A stretch of 64,000 nt of DNA from CALMKX01 sp036274895. GTDB taxonomy: Bacteria; Acidobacteriota; Thermoanaerobaculia; Multivoradales; SZUA-115. The position numbers were made by a program, and so were the translations under genes. This document shows positions 9,126 to 16,728 of the stretch, piece by piece. Each line of letters begins with the position of its first letter. The stretch's first letter is position 1. The notes below the pieces were generated by a model. It made no database searches, was not told the DNA's origin, and saw only the letters and a program-made list of their open reading frames with translations. The stretch is taken from contig DASUEU010000004.1 in the NCBI GenBank assembly GCA_036274895.1, forward strand, positions 1 through 64,000, written 5' to 3'.

Positions 9126-9395
9126 AGATTCGCCCAAACTACTCAAGTCATTGAGTTTAGCCGAGTTCGAGTCGCTGGCAGGTAAGGTCCGGCAGCCAGC
9201 CGGCATGGGCCCCGCGGCTTCGCGCTCCGGCCAGAGCCCGCCTCCGCCAGAACCCCGATCTCCCGGCGAGCCGCGCTGGCGAAGCCAGCTGCAGCCGGCA
9301 ACCCTAGTGAAATTAGTGGTTTAAGGGAGGTGAAGGCCACGCGCCCCGTCCTTCCAGCAGCCGAGATCGTGGCTGCCGCAGCTCGCGCCCAGGAT

Positions 9396-9409
9396 TGCCC
9401 TCGATGGCA
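9396..9409. promoter_or_regulatory. Second putative operator upstream of the GH28 gene
   Basis: TGCCCTCGATGGCA differs from the perfect palindrome at 9112 by one base and ends 30 bp before the GH28 ATG at 9440, a position where a bound repressor would block promoter clearance. A shared operator would let one LacI-type protein control both divergent operons. Confidence 0.65.
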
Positions 9410-9439
9410 TAGATGGCGCGAGTGAGCTAGAGTAGCCGC

Positions 9440-10855
9440 ATGCAAACGCGCCATCGCCGCTTTCGCCCCGGCATTCGGGGGGCTCTGCTCCTGCTGCTGG
9501 TGGGTTCGTGGCCCCTTTCCGGCGAGGATCCGAAGCCTGGATGGGTGGACTGGGCGATGGTCGAGACCATCGCTTCCCGCATCGAGGCACCACGAATCCC
9601 CGATCGGACCTACCTCGTGGCCGAGTTCGGTGCCTCCGGCGACGGCGCCGCCGATGCACGCCCCGCCATCCTCGCGGCGATCGCCAAGGCGACCGCCGAA
9701 GGGGGTGGGCGTGTCGTTCTATCTCCCGGCGTCTGGCTCTCCCGCGGCCCGATTCAGCTGCAGAGCCGCATCGACCTCCACCTCGAGCCGGGCGCGCACC
9801 TGCTGTTCGCGCCCGAGCCGGAGCTCTATCTGCCGGTGGTCGAAACGCGCTGGGAGGGAACGCGGGTGCTCAGCTATTCGCCGCTTGTCTACGCCCGCGA
9901 CGTCGAAGACGTGGCGATCACGGGCCCCGGGACCATCGACGGCAACGTCCAGAGCGGCTTCCACCGCTGGCACCCGCTGGCGAACCCCGACATGCAGCGC
10001 CTCCGCCGCATGGGGTTCACCGGCGTGCCGCTGGAAGAGCGTGTGTTCGGCGCCGGTACTCACCTGCGACCGCCGCTGGTGCAGCTGGTGCGAGCTCGCC
10101 GCGCCCTCCTCGAGGGCTTCACGGCCGTGAACTCGGCGTTCTGGGTCAACCACCTGGTCTACAGCGAGCACGTGACGGTGCGCGGGATCCGGGTGGAGAG
10201 TCACTTCCCGAACAACGACGGCGTGGACGTCGATTCGAGCCGCTACGTGCTGGTCGAGGATTCGGTCTTCCGCACCGGGGACGACGCGGTGGTCGTCAAG
10301 TCCGGGCGCGATCTCGACGGTCGCACGGTCGCCCGACCCAGCGAGTACGTGGTGGTGCGCAACAACGACATGGGGGGCGAGGACGGCATCGCGCTGGGCA
10401 GCGAGATGTCGGGGGACATCCGCTACGTCTTCTTCACCGACAACGTGCTGCGCTCGGGCTCGGCCGCGATCCGCTTCAAGGCGAACCTGGACCGCGGTGG
10501 CACGGTCGAGCACGTGGGGATCCGTCGCTTCAAGGTCGGCTCCTTCGATCGCCTGTTCTGGTTCCAGCTCAACTATCCCGGCGAGCTGGGCGGCAACTTC
10601 CCCTCGACCTATCGCGACATCGTCTTCGAGGACTTCGAGGTGGAGGACGTCGGCACGCTGTTCGAGGCTCACGCTCCCTTGCAGGCGCCTCTGGTGGGCG
10701 TGATCGTGCGCAACGTCGCCGTCGCCTCGGCGAAGACGACCACGATCCTCGAGAACGTCCACGACCTCCGCTTCCACGGCGTGACGGTGGCGGGCCGTCC
10801 GGTGAGCATCGCCGCCGGCGAGCCCGCCGAGCCACCGGGAAAGGCGACTCCATGA
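9440..10855 (+). CDS. Secreted glycoside hydrolase family 28 (polygalacturonase-like), altered active site
   Basis: GH28 right-handed beta-helix protein of 471 residues, expected to hydrolyse homogalacturonan or rhamnogalacturonan. The N-terminus (MQTRHRRFRPGIRGALLLLL) is a signal peptide. VAEFGASGDGAADARPAI is the conserved family opening. Active-site blocks are NNDGVDVDS (the NTD motif), TGDDAVVVKSG (the paired Asp) and AIRFKANLDRGG (the RIK motif). The block normally written GHGG..GSE reads GGEDGIALGSEMSG, so the conserved histidine is replaced by Glu. That could change pH dependence, mode of action or activity. It is the first gene of the plus-strand operon and overlaps kduI by 4 bp. Confidence 0.9.
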   Translation: MQTRHRRFRPGIRGALLLLLVGSWPLSGEDPKPGWVDWAMVETIASRIEAPRIPDRTYLVAEFGASGDGAADARPAILAAIAKATAEGGGRVVLSPGVWLSRGPIQLQSRIDLHLEPGAHLLFAPEPELYLPVVETRWEGTRVLSYSPLVYARDVEDVAITGPGTIDGNVQSGFHRWHPLANPDMQRLRRMGFTGVPLEERVFGAGTHLRPPLVQLVRARRALLEGFTAVNSAFWVNHLVYSEHVTVRGIRVESHFPNNDGVDVDSSRYVLVEDSVFRTGDDAVVVKSGRDLDGRTVARPSEYVVVRNNDMGGEDGIALGSEMSGDIRYVFFTDNVLRSGSAAIRFKANLDRGGTVEHVGIRRFKVGSFDRLFWFQLNYPGELGGNFPSTYRDIVFEDFEVEDVGTLFEAHAPLQAPLVGVIVRNVAVASAKTTTILENVHDLRFHGVTVAGRPVSIAAGEPAEPPGKATP

Positions 10856-11682
10856 ACGTGCGCACCACGGCCGACCCCGTGCGCTTCGAGCGCATGAGCA
10901 CCGAAGAGGTCCGGCAGACTTTCCTGATCGACACGCTCTTCCCCGCGGACGACATCTCCATGGTCTATAGCGACCTGGACCGAGCCATCGTGGGCTCCGC
11001 CGTCCCGGCGACCAAGCCGCTGACCCTGAGCACTGCTCCCGAGCTGAAGTCCGCGACGTTCTGTGAACGCCGCGAGCTCGGAGCTCTCAACATCGGCGGG
11101 CCGGGGACCGTCACTGTCGACGGCGTGGCGCACTCCTTGGCCCGGCGTGACGGGCTCTACGTGGGCCGGGGCAGTGCGGAGATCACCTTCGCCAGCGACA
11201 GCGCCGAGACCCCGGCCAGGTACTACCTGCTGAGCTTCCCCGCCCACGCCGCTCACCCGACGGTCCGTGTCCGGCAGTCCGAAGCCGAGACGTTGCGTCT
11301 GGGCAGCCGAGAGAGCTGCAACCAACGGACCCTCTACAAGCTCATCCATCCGGGCGGCGCCAGGAGCTGCCAGTTGGTCATGGGATTCACCGTGCTGGAG
11401 CCGGGCTGCGTGTGGAACACCATGCCTCCCCACACCCACGAGCGCCGCATGGAGGTCTACCTCTACTTCGACATGCCCGCGGACGCTCGCGTGTTCCACT
11501 TCATGGGCCGCCCGGAGGCGACCCGGCACCTGGTGGTCGCCGACAGCCAGGCGGTGATCTCGCCGAGCTGGTCCATCCACTGCGGCGCGGGTACCGGTGC
11601 CTACAGCTTCTGCTGGGGCATGGGAGGTGAGAACCAGGCGTTCGACGACATGGATCTCCTGACCCTCGACCAGCTGAGGTGA
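10852..11682 (+). CDS. kduI: 5-keto-4-deoxyuronate isomerase
   Basis: KduI converts 5-keto-4-deoxyuronate, formed spontaneously from unsaturated galacturonate, to 2,5-diketo-3-deoxygluconate. The protein has 276 residues, matching the usual length of about 278. Metal ligands are visible in PPHTHERRMEVYLYFDM (His-x-His and a Glu five residues on) and in the later PSWSIHCGAGTGAYSFCWGM. The N-terminus FERMSTEEVRQTFLIDTLF and the end GENQAFDDMDLL are typical. The ATG overlaps the GH28 stop (ATGA). Its presence implies that unsaturated uronates are produced; the GH105 enzyme two genes downstream would release them. Confidence 0.96.
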   Translation: MNVRTTADPVRFERMSTEEVRQTFLIDTLFPADDISMVYSDLDRAIVGSAVPATKPLTLSTAPELKSATFCERRELGALNIGGPGTVTVDGVAHSLARRDGLYVGRGSAEITFASDSAETPARYYLLSFPAHAAHPTVRVRQSEAETLRLGSRESCNQRTLYKLIHPGGARSCQLVMGFTVLEPGCVWNTMPPHTHERRMEVYLYFDMPADARVFHFMGRPEATRHLVVADSQAVISPSWSIHCGAGTGAYSFCWGMGGENQAFDDMDLLTLDQLR

Positions 11683-11689
11683 GCAAGCC

Positions 11690-12451
11690 GTGATCCTCGA
11701 TCGGTTCAAGCTCGACGGCAAGATCGCGATCGTCACGGGCACCTCTCGCGGCCTCGGGCAGAGCATCGCGGTGGGGCTCGCCGAAGCCGGTGCCGACGTG
11801 GCGCTCGTTCACCGCTCCGGCGGCTCGGAGACGCAAGAGCGGATCGAAGCGCTCGGCCGCCGCTCGGTGACCATCCGCGCCGATCTCGCAGACCCAGGGG
11901 CCGTCGCCGCCATCGTCGACGAGACGGTCGAGAAGCTGGGCGCGATCGACATCCTGGTCAACAACGCCGGCATCATCCGCCGCGCGCCGGTCACCGAGCT
12001 CACCGCGACGGACTGGGACGACGTGATGAACGTCAATGCCCGGGGCCTCTTCTTTCTCTCCCAAGCCGTGGCCAGGGTCATGATCGAGCAGGGTCGCGGC
12101 GGCAAGATCGTCAACGTGGCATCGCTGCTCAGCTTCCAGGGCGGCATCCGGGTGGCCTCGTACACGGCGTCGAAGAGCGCGGTCCTCGGCCTCACCCGAC
12201 TGCTCGCCAACGAGCTCGCACCACACGGCATCAACGTCAACGCGATCGCTCCGGGGTACATGGAGACCGACAACACCAAGCCCCTGCGCGAGGATCCGGT
12301 CCGCAACCAGGCCATCCTGGAGAGGATTCCCGCCGGACGGTGGGGCACGCCGGAGGATCTGCAGGGCGCGGCGGTCTTTCTCGCCTCGGCCGCCTCGGAT
12401 TACATGCACGGCTTCACTCTCGCCGTCGACGGCGGTTGGCTGGCGCGTTGA
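11690..12451 (+). CDS. kduD: 2-deoxy-D-gluconate 3-dehydrogenase (DKII reductase)
   Basis: Short-chain dehydrogenase of 253 residues that reduces 2,5-diketo-3-deoxygluconate to KDG using NAD(P)H. It shows the cofactor turn TGTSRGLGQ near residue 17, NNAGII near 92, and the catalytic SLLSFQGGIRVASYTASK, containing Ser and Tyr-x3-Lys. The end, YMHGFTLAVDGGWLAR, is characteristic of KduD. Translation starts at GTG, 7 bp after kduI. With kduI upstream and kdgK and eda in the divergent operon, the route from unsaturated galacturonate to pyruvate and glyceraldehyde-3-phosphate is complete in this locus. Confidence 0.93.
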   Translation: MILDRFKLDGKIAIVTGTSRGLGQSIAVGLAEAGADVALVHRSGGSETQERIEALGRRSVTIRADLADPGAVAAIVDETVEKLGAIDILVNNAGIIRRAPVTELTATDWDDVMNVNARGLFFLSQAVARVMIEQGRGGKIVNVASLLSFQGGIRVASYTASKSAVLGLTRLLANELAPHGINVNAIAPGYMETDNTKPLREDPVRNQAILERIPAGRWGTPEDLQGAAVFLASAASDYMHGFTLAVDGGWLAR

Positions 12452-12479
12452 TGGGTCGAGAACGCGGAGGGTACCTAGC

Positions 12480-14903
12480 ATGAGAGCGCAGCTCGCCGTT
12501 TCGCCGGGGGTTCTTCTCCTCGTCCTCTTCACGGGCGGCGCCACGCCGGGCCCGGCGGCCACGGCTCGCCCGTCGCAGGCCGTGGCCGAGCTCGAGGTCG
12601 GCAACCCTTCCGCCTTTCCCCGGCCCGACACTCTCGTACGCCTCTCGCTGGACGAGCTGGGGGTGGACTCCCCTCCGCTGCAGGTGTGGGAGGGAGAGGC
12701 CCCGAGGCCCACCCAACTGCTGGACGACGATGGTGACGGCCGCCCCGACGCTCTCGCCTTCCTGGCCGACCTCGACGCCGCCGCGACGCACCGCTTCGTC
12801 ATCGACCGTCGCCCCGCCGGGAGCGCGACTCCGCAACGGGTCCACGCCGAGGTGTCGGTCAAGGAGGGTGGCGCCTGGCAGGAGAAGAAGTACGTGGGAG
12901 GCACGTTCCGGAGCGTCCGGCAGGTCACCATGCCGCCCCAAGCCAGCGATCACAACGAGTACCTCCGCTACGAGGGACCTGGTATCGAGAGCGACCAGGT
13001 GGGCTACCGGGTCTACCTCGACTGGCGCAACGGGTTCGACATCTTCGGCAAGAAGACGTCCGCGATGGTGCTGCCGGGCGTGGGCCTCGACGGCTACGAG
13101 AGCTACCATCAGATGGCCGACTGGGGCGCGGACATCCTGAAAGTGGGACAGAGCCTCGGCATGGGCGGCTTCGGCACCTGGGACGGCGCCAAGGCGGTGC
13201 TGGTCTCCGACGTCGCGCAGCGCTCCACCACCATCCGCTCCGACGGCCCCATCCGCGCCTCGTTCGAGCTCGACTACCAGCAATGGAATACCGGCAGGGC
13301 GACGACCGACCTCCGCGCCACCCTGTCGATGCAGGCCGGAAGCCCGATGGTGGACGTGTCCCTGGAGACCTCCGCCTCGCTCGACAACCTCGCCGTCGGA
13401 CTGGTCAAACATCCCGAGGCGGAGCTCCTGGTGGGCGATCTGGAGGTCACCGGGGAAGCGTGGAGCTACCTGGCGACCTTCGGCCGCCAGACGTTGTTCG
13501 AAGGCGACCACCTCGGGATGGCGATCCTCTTTCGGAAAAAGGACCTCATCGTCCAGACCCGAGACGACAACAGCGAAGTTCTGGTGCTGCGACCGCGAGG
13601 CCGGGTCCTCTCTTATGCCTTCGGAGCCCTGTGGTCCGGCCAGCCGGGCGGCGTGCAGACCCGCGCCGACCTACTGGCCTTTCTCAACGCCGAGGTGGAA
13701 CGGCGCACCCTGGCCCCCCGCATTCGACTGAAGACGGTCGCGTCGCGCCGTGCCCACGAGCTCGCCCCGGTGCAGGTCTCGACCCGGCTGGCCGAGTCGG
13801 AGATGGCGCGGCGCGGCGACAGCCTCTCCCATGGTGGCTGGGACGCCATGACGTCGCTGCCCAGCAGCTGGAACTACACCACCGGCCTTCTGATGCAGGC
13901 GATGGACGACCTCTCGACGGCCCTCGGGGATCCCCGCTTCGCCGCCTTCGCAAAGCGCACGATCGACAGCTACCTGAGCGACGACGGCCAGATCCTCGGC
14001 TACGACGCCGCCGAGTACAACATCGACCACATCAACGCGGGCAAGATGCTGCTACGTCTGTGGGGCCGGAACCAGGACCCCAAGTATCGGGCGGCCATCG
14101 CCGCGCTGTCAGCCCAGCTCGCGAACCATCCCCGCACCTCGGAAGGGGCCTTCTGGCACAAGCAGCGTTATCCCCATCAGCTGTGGCTGGACGGGGTCTA
14201 CATGGGAATGCCGTTCCTCGCCGGCCTCGGGGTCTTGGAAGGGGACGACCACAAGGTCGAAGAGGCGGCGCGGGAGCTCGCGATCGCGCGAACCCATCTC
14301 AGGGACTCGGCGTCGGGCCTCTACTACCACGCCTGGGACGAGGCCAAGAAGCAGAACTGGTCCGACCCGCAGACCGGCCGCTCACGGTTCTTCTGGGGGC
14401 GAGGGCTCGGCTGGTACGCCATGGCGTTGGTGGACATCCTCGACGTGATTCCGGCGGAGAAGACCGAGCTGCGGGCGCCGCTCCTGGCGATGGTTCCCGA
14501 GCTCGCCGAAGCTCTGGTTCGGCACCAGGACGCCTCCGGTGTCTGGTTCCAGATCCTCGACATGCCCGAGGCACCGGGGAACTACCGAGAAGCCTCGGCC
14601 TCAGCGATGTTCACCTATTTCCTGGCCAAGGCCCTCAACAAGGGCTATCTCAACGCAACGTATGCTGCCGCCGCCCGGAAGGCCTATGCGGGCCTGGTCG
14701 ACGAGTTCGTCGCCATCCACGCCGATGGGTCGTTTCACCTGACCAACGTCTGCGAGGTCGGCGGCCTGGGCTACGGACGAGACGGCAGCTACCGCTACTA
14801 CATGAGCGAGCGCGTGGTCGACAACGACCCCAAAGGCCTGGGCCCAGCGATCATGGCAGGCCTCCAGGTCGCCGAGCTCTCGAAGCGGCAACCGGCCCCC
14901 TGA
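12480..14903 (+). CDS. Secreted DUF4861 - GH105 unsaturated rhamnogalacturonyl/galacturonyl hydrolase fusion
   Basis: Two-domain enzyme of 807 residues. A signal peptide (about 1-27) is followed by a DUF4861 beta-rich domain to about residue 400, opening AELEVGNPSAFPRPDTLVRL. Residues about 430-800 form a GH105 (alpha/alpha)6 barrel, with HQLWLDGVYMGMPFLAG (catalytic Asp region), FFWGRGLGWYAMALVDIL and a final GPAIMAGLQVAEL. GH105 enzymes release the terminal unsaturated uronic acid from oligosaccharides left by polysaccharide lyases, feeding KduI. The ATG has GGAGG upstream. DUF4861 function is not established; it may position the pectin chain (inference). No polysaccharide lyase is visible in the window. 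Confidence 0.9.
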   Translation: MRAQLAVSPGVLLLVLFTGGATPGPAATARPSQAVAELEVGNPSAFPRPDTLVRLSLDELGVDSPPLQVWEGEAPRPTQLLDDDGDGRPDALAFLADLDAAATHRFVIDRRPAGSATPQRVHAEVSVKEGGAWQEKKYVGGTFRSVRQVTMPPQASDHNEYLRYEGPGIESDQVGYRVYLDWRNGFDIFGKKTSAMVLPGVGLDGYESYHQMADWGADILKVGQSLGMGGFGTWDGAKAVLVSDVAQRSTTIRSDGPIRASFELDYQQWNTGRATTDLRATLSMQAGSPMVDVSLETSASLDNLAVGLVKHPEAELLVGDLEVTGEAWSYLATFGRQTLFEGDHLGMAILFRKKDLIVQTRDDNSEVLVLRPRGRVLSYAFGALWSGQPGGVQTRADLLAFLNAEVERRTLAPRIRLKTVASRRAHELAPVQVSTRLAESEMARRGDSLSHGGWDAMTSLPSSWNYTTGLLMQAMDDLSTALGDPRFAAFAKRTIDSYLSDDGQILGYDAAEYNIDHINAGKMLLRLWGRNQDPKYRAAIAALSAQLANHPRTSEGAFWHKQRYPHQLWLDGVYMGMPFLAGLGVLEGDDHKVEEAARELAIARTHLRDSASGLYYHAWDEAKKQNWSDPQTGRSRFFWGRGLGWYAMALVDILDVIPAEKTELRAPLLAMVPELAEALVRHQDASGVWFQILDMPEAPGNYREASASAMFTYFLAKALNKGYLNATYAAAARKAYAGLVDEFVAIHADGSFHLTNVCEVGGLGYGRDGSYRYYMSERVVDNDPKGLGPAIMAGLQVAELSKRQPAP

Positions 14904-14943
14904 CACGCCCCCGATCTCAACGGGCTCTTACGAGGATTTGTCG

Positions 14944-15720
14944 ATGGCTTTCGAAGGATTCGACCTCACGGGACGCACCGCGATCGTTCTCGGCGGCACT
15001 TCCGGCATCGGACGTGCCCTGGTCGACGGCCTGGTCGCGGCCGGGGCCGACGTCGCCGCCAGCTCACGACGGCAGGCTGAGGTCGACGCCACGGCTCTCG
15101 AGATCGAGCGCCGCGGCAGGAGAACCCTACGCATCGCCGCCGACGTCACCGACCGCAGCTCTCTGGAAACGCTCCGTGCGGCCGCGCTCGAGGCTTTCGG
15201 CAAGATCGACATCCTGATCAACTGCGCCGGACGCACCCACCGCCGGCCGACGCTCGAAGTCGATGACGCCGAGTGGCAGGAGATCCTCGACACCAACCTG
15301 ACTGGTACGCTGCGCTCCTGTCAGGTTTTCGGCGCTCCCATGCTCGAGCGCGGCTACGGCCGTATCGTCAACATCGCCTCGTTGGCGTCGTTCGTCGGCC
15401 TGTACGAAGTCGCCGCCTACACGGCCAGCAAGGCGGGTGTGGCGGCGCTGACCCGGGCGCTCGCCGTCGAATGGGGATCCCGAGGCGTGCTGGTCAACGC
15501 CATCGCGCCCGGAGTCTTCCGCACGCCGCTCAATCAGGATCTGCTCGACGGCACCGAACGCGGCCGGGAGTTCAAGCTCCGCACGCCCCTGGGACGGTTC
15601 GGCCGGGTCGACGAGCTCGCCGGAGCTGCCGTGTTCCTCGCTTCGGAAGCCGCCAGCTTCGTCAACGGTGAGGTGCTGGTGGTCGACGGCGGATTCCTCG
15701 CCAGCGGCGTGAATCGGTAG
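14944..15720 (+). CDS. Short-chain dehydrogenase/reductase of the pectin operon
   Basis: SDR of 258 residues, paralogous in fold to KduD. Motifs: LGGTSGIGRA cofactor turn, INCAGRTHRRP, and ASLASFVGLYEVAAYTASK with the catalytic Ser and Tyr-x3-Lys. ATG at 14944 is preferred because GAGG lies 8 nt upstream; a TTG at 14938 is too close to that site. The substrate is unknown. Because UxaC is present but UxaB is not, this enzyme is a candidate tagaturonate or fructuronate reductase, though a second DKII reductase or a gluconate-5-dehydrogenase-like role is equally compatible. Last gene of the plus-strand pectin operon. Confidence 0.85.
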   Translation: MAFEGFDLTGRTAIVLGGTSGIGRALVDGLVAAGADVAASSRRQAEVDATALEIERRGRRTLRIAADVTDRSSLETLRAAALEAFGKIDILINCAGRTHRRPTLEVDDAEWQEILDTNLTGTLRSCQVFGAPMLERGYGRIVNIASLASFVGLYEVAAYTASKAGVAALTRALAVEWGSRGVLVNAIAPGVFRTPLNQDLLDGTERGREFKLRTPLGRFGRVDELAGAAVFLASEAASFVNGEVLVVDGGFLASGVNR

Positions 15721-15797
15721 GTAGCGAGAGGTTTCAACCCCTCCCGGGCCTCGGTAGTAACCCTCCGCCCCCTTCCTTCGTACTGGCTAGCATCACC

Positions 15798-15817
15798 GGA
15801 GCGGCCCCTGCCGCTCC
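15798..15817 (+). terminator. Stem-loop between the pectin operon and the ABC gene
   Basis: GGAGCGGC, a four-base loop (ccct) and GCCGCTCC form a perfect 8-bp stem. No T-run follows, and the hairpin ends just before the AGGAGG of the downstream ABC gene. It may be a weak terminator or a 5'-UTR structure. Confidence 0.4.
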
Positions 15818-15838
15818 TCGCAGGAGGGACCTTCCGGC

Positions 15839-16720
15839 ATGCTCGCCATCCGCAGCCTTTCGAAAACCTACGCCAACGGCGTTGCCGCTCTAACCGACGT
15901 CTCCCTCGACATCCCGCGCGGGATGTTCGGCCTCTTGGGCCCCAACGGGGCCGGCAAGTCCACCCTGATGCGCACCATCGCCACCCTCCAGGACCCGGAC
16001 GGGGGCAGCATCACCTTCGACGGCATCGACGTGCTGGCCGAGAAGGACCGGGTGCGCCGCCTGCTCGGCTACCTGCCGCAGGACTTCGGCGTCTACCCCC
16101 GGCTCTCGGCCGAGGAGATGCTCGATCACTTCGCCGTGCTCAAGGGCCTGACCGACGGCAGAAGCCGTCGAGAGGTGGTCAAGGCCCTGCTCGAGCAGAC
16201 CAACCTCTACGCCGTGCGCCGGAGGAAGCTCGGCACCTTCTCGGGCGGCATGCGCCAGCGCTTCGGCATCGCCCAGGCCTTGCTCGGCGATCCCAAGCTG
16301 ATCATCGTCGACGAGCCCACGGCCGGCCTCGACCCCGAGGAGCGGCAGCGGTTCCTGAACTTGCTGGCCGAGATCGGCGAGAACGTGGTGGTGATCCTCT
16401 CCACCCACATCGTCGACGATGTCTCCGACCTCTGTTCGCGGATGGCCATCCTCGCCGGCGGCCGGGTGCGTCTGGCCGGAGAGCCGGGGGAGGTGGTCGC
16501 GGGCCTGGCCGGCAAGATCTGGCGCCGAGGGGTGGAGAAGGCCGAGCTGGCCCGCTGGCGGGCCGAGTGCGAGGTGCTCTCGACCCGCCTGGTGGCGGGC
16601 CAGACGGTGCTCCACGTCTGGAGCGACGGCGACCCCGGTGACGGCTTCGAGCCGGTCGAGGCCTCGCTCGAGGACGTCTACTTCCGTTCGCTCGGCGCCG
16701 GCGAGGCGCAGGCGGCCTGA
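15839..16720 (+). CDS. ABC transporter ATP-binding protein
   Basis: Cytoplasmic ATPase of 293 residues that pairs with the adjacent permease/M1 protein. It has Walker A GPNGAGKST near residue 37, Q-loop YLPQDFG, signature FSGGMRQR, Walker B LIIVDEPT and the switch STHIVDD. It resembles the drug/Na+-type (ABC-2) exporter ATPases. A divergent C-terminal tail of about 80 residues follows the ATPase core. AGGAGG lies upstream of the ATG. The stop is separated from the permease ATG by only 8 bp, so the two are co-transcribed. The transported substrate is unknown. Confidence 0.93.
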   Translation: MLAIRSLSKTYANGVAALTDVSLDIPRGMFGLLGPNGAGKSTLMRTIATLQDPDGGSITFDGIDVLAEKDRVRRLLGYLPQDFGVYPRLSAEEMLDHFAVLKGLTDGRSRREVVKALLEQTNLYAVRRRKLGTFSGGMRQRFGIAQALLGDPKLIIVDEPTAGLDPEERQRFLNLLAEIGENVVVILSTHIVDDVSDLCSRMAILAGGRVRLAGEPGEVVAGLAGKIWRRGVEKAELARWRAECEVLSTRLVAGQTVLHVWSDGDPGDGFEPVEASLEDVYFRSLGAGEAQAA

Positions 16721-16728
16721 GGCGCGCC

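Larger units (their letters stand above)
8940..9439. promoter_or_regulatory. Divergent control region of the pectin operons
   Basis: A 500-bp region between the divergent TonB-receptor and GH28 genes with no credible coding sequence. It is AT-richer around 9060-9160 than its surroundings. It holds a perfect palindrome at 9112-9125, a near-copy at 9396-9409, and GATGGCA half-sites at 9065-9071 and 9096-9102. A TGCCATCG half-site at 8965-8972 overlaps a CCATC/GATGG inverted pair (8967-8979). An unrelated inverted repeat, ACTCAA-gtca-TTGAGT, lies at 9141-9156. I could not assign convincing -35/-10 elements for either operon. Confidence 0.7.
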
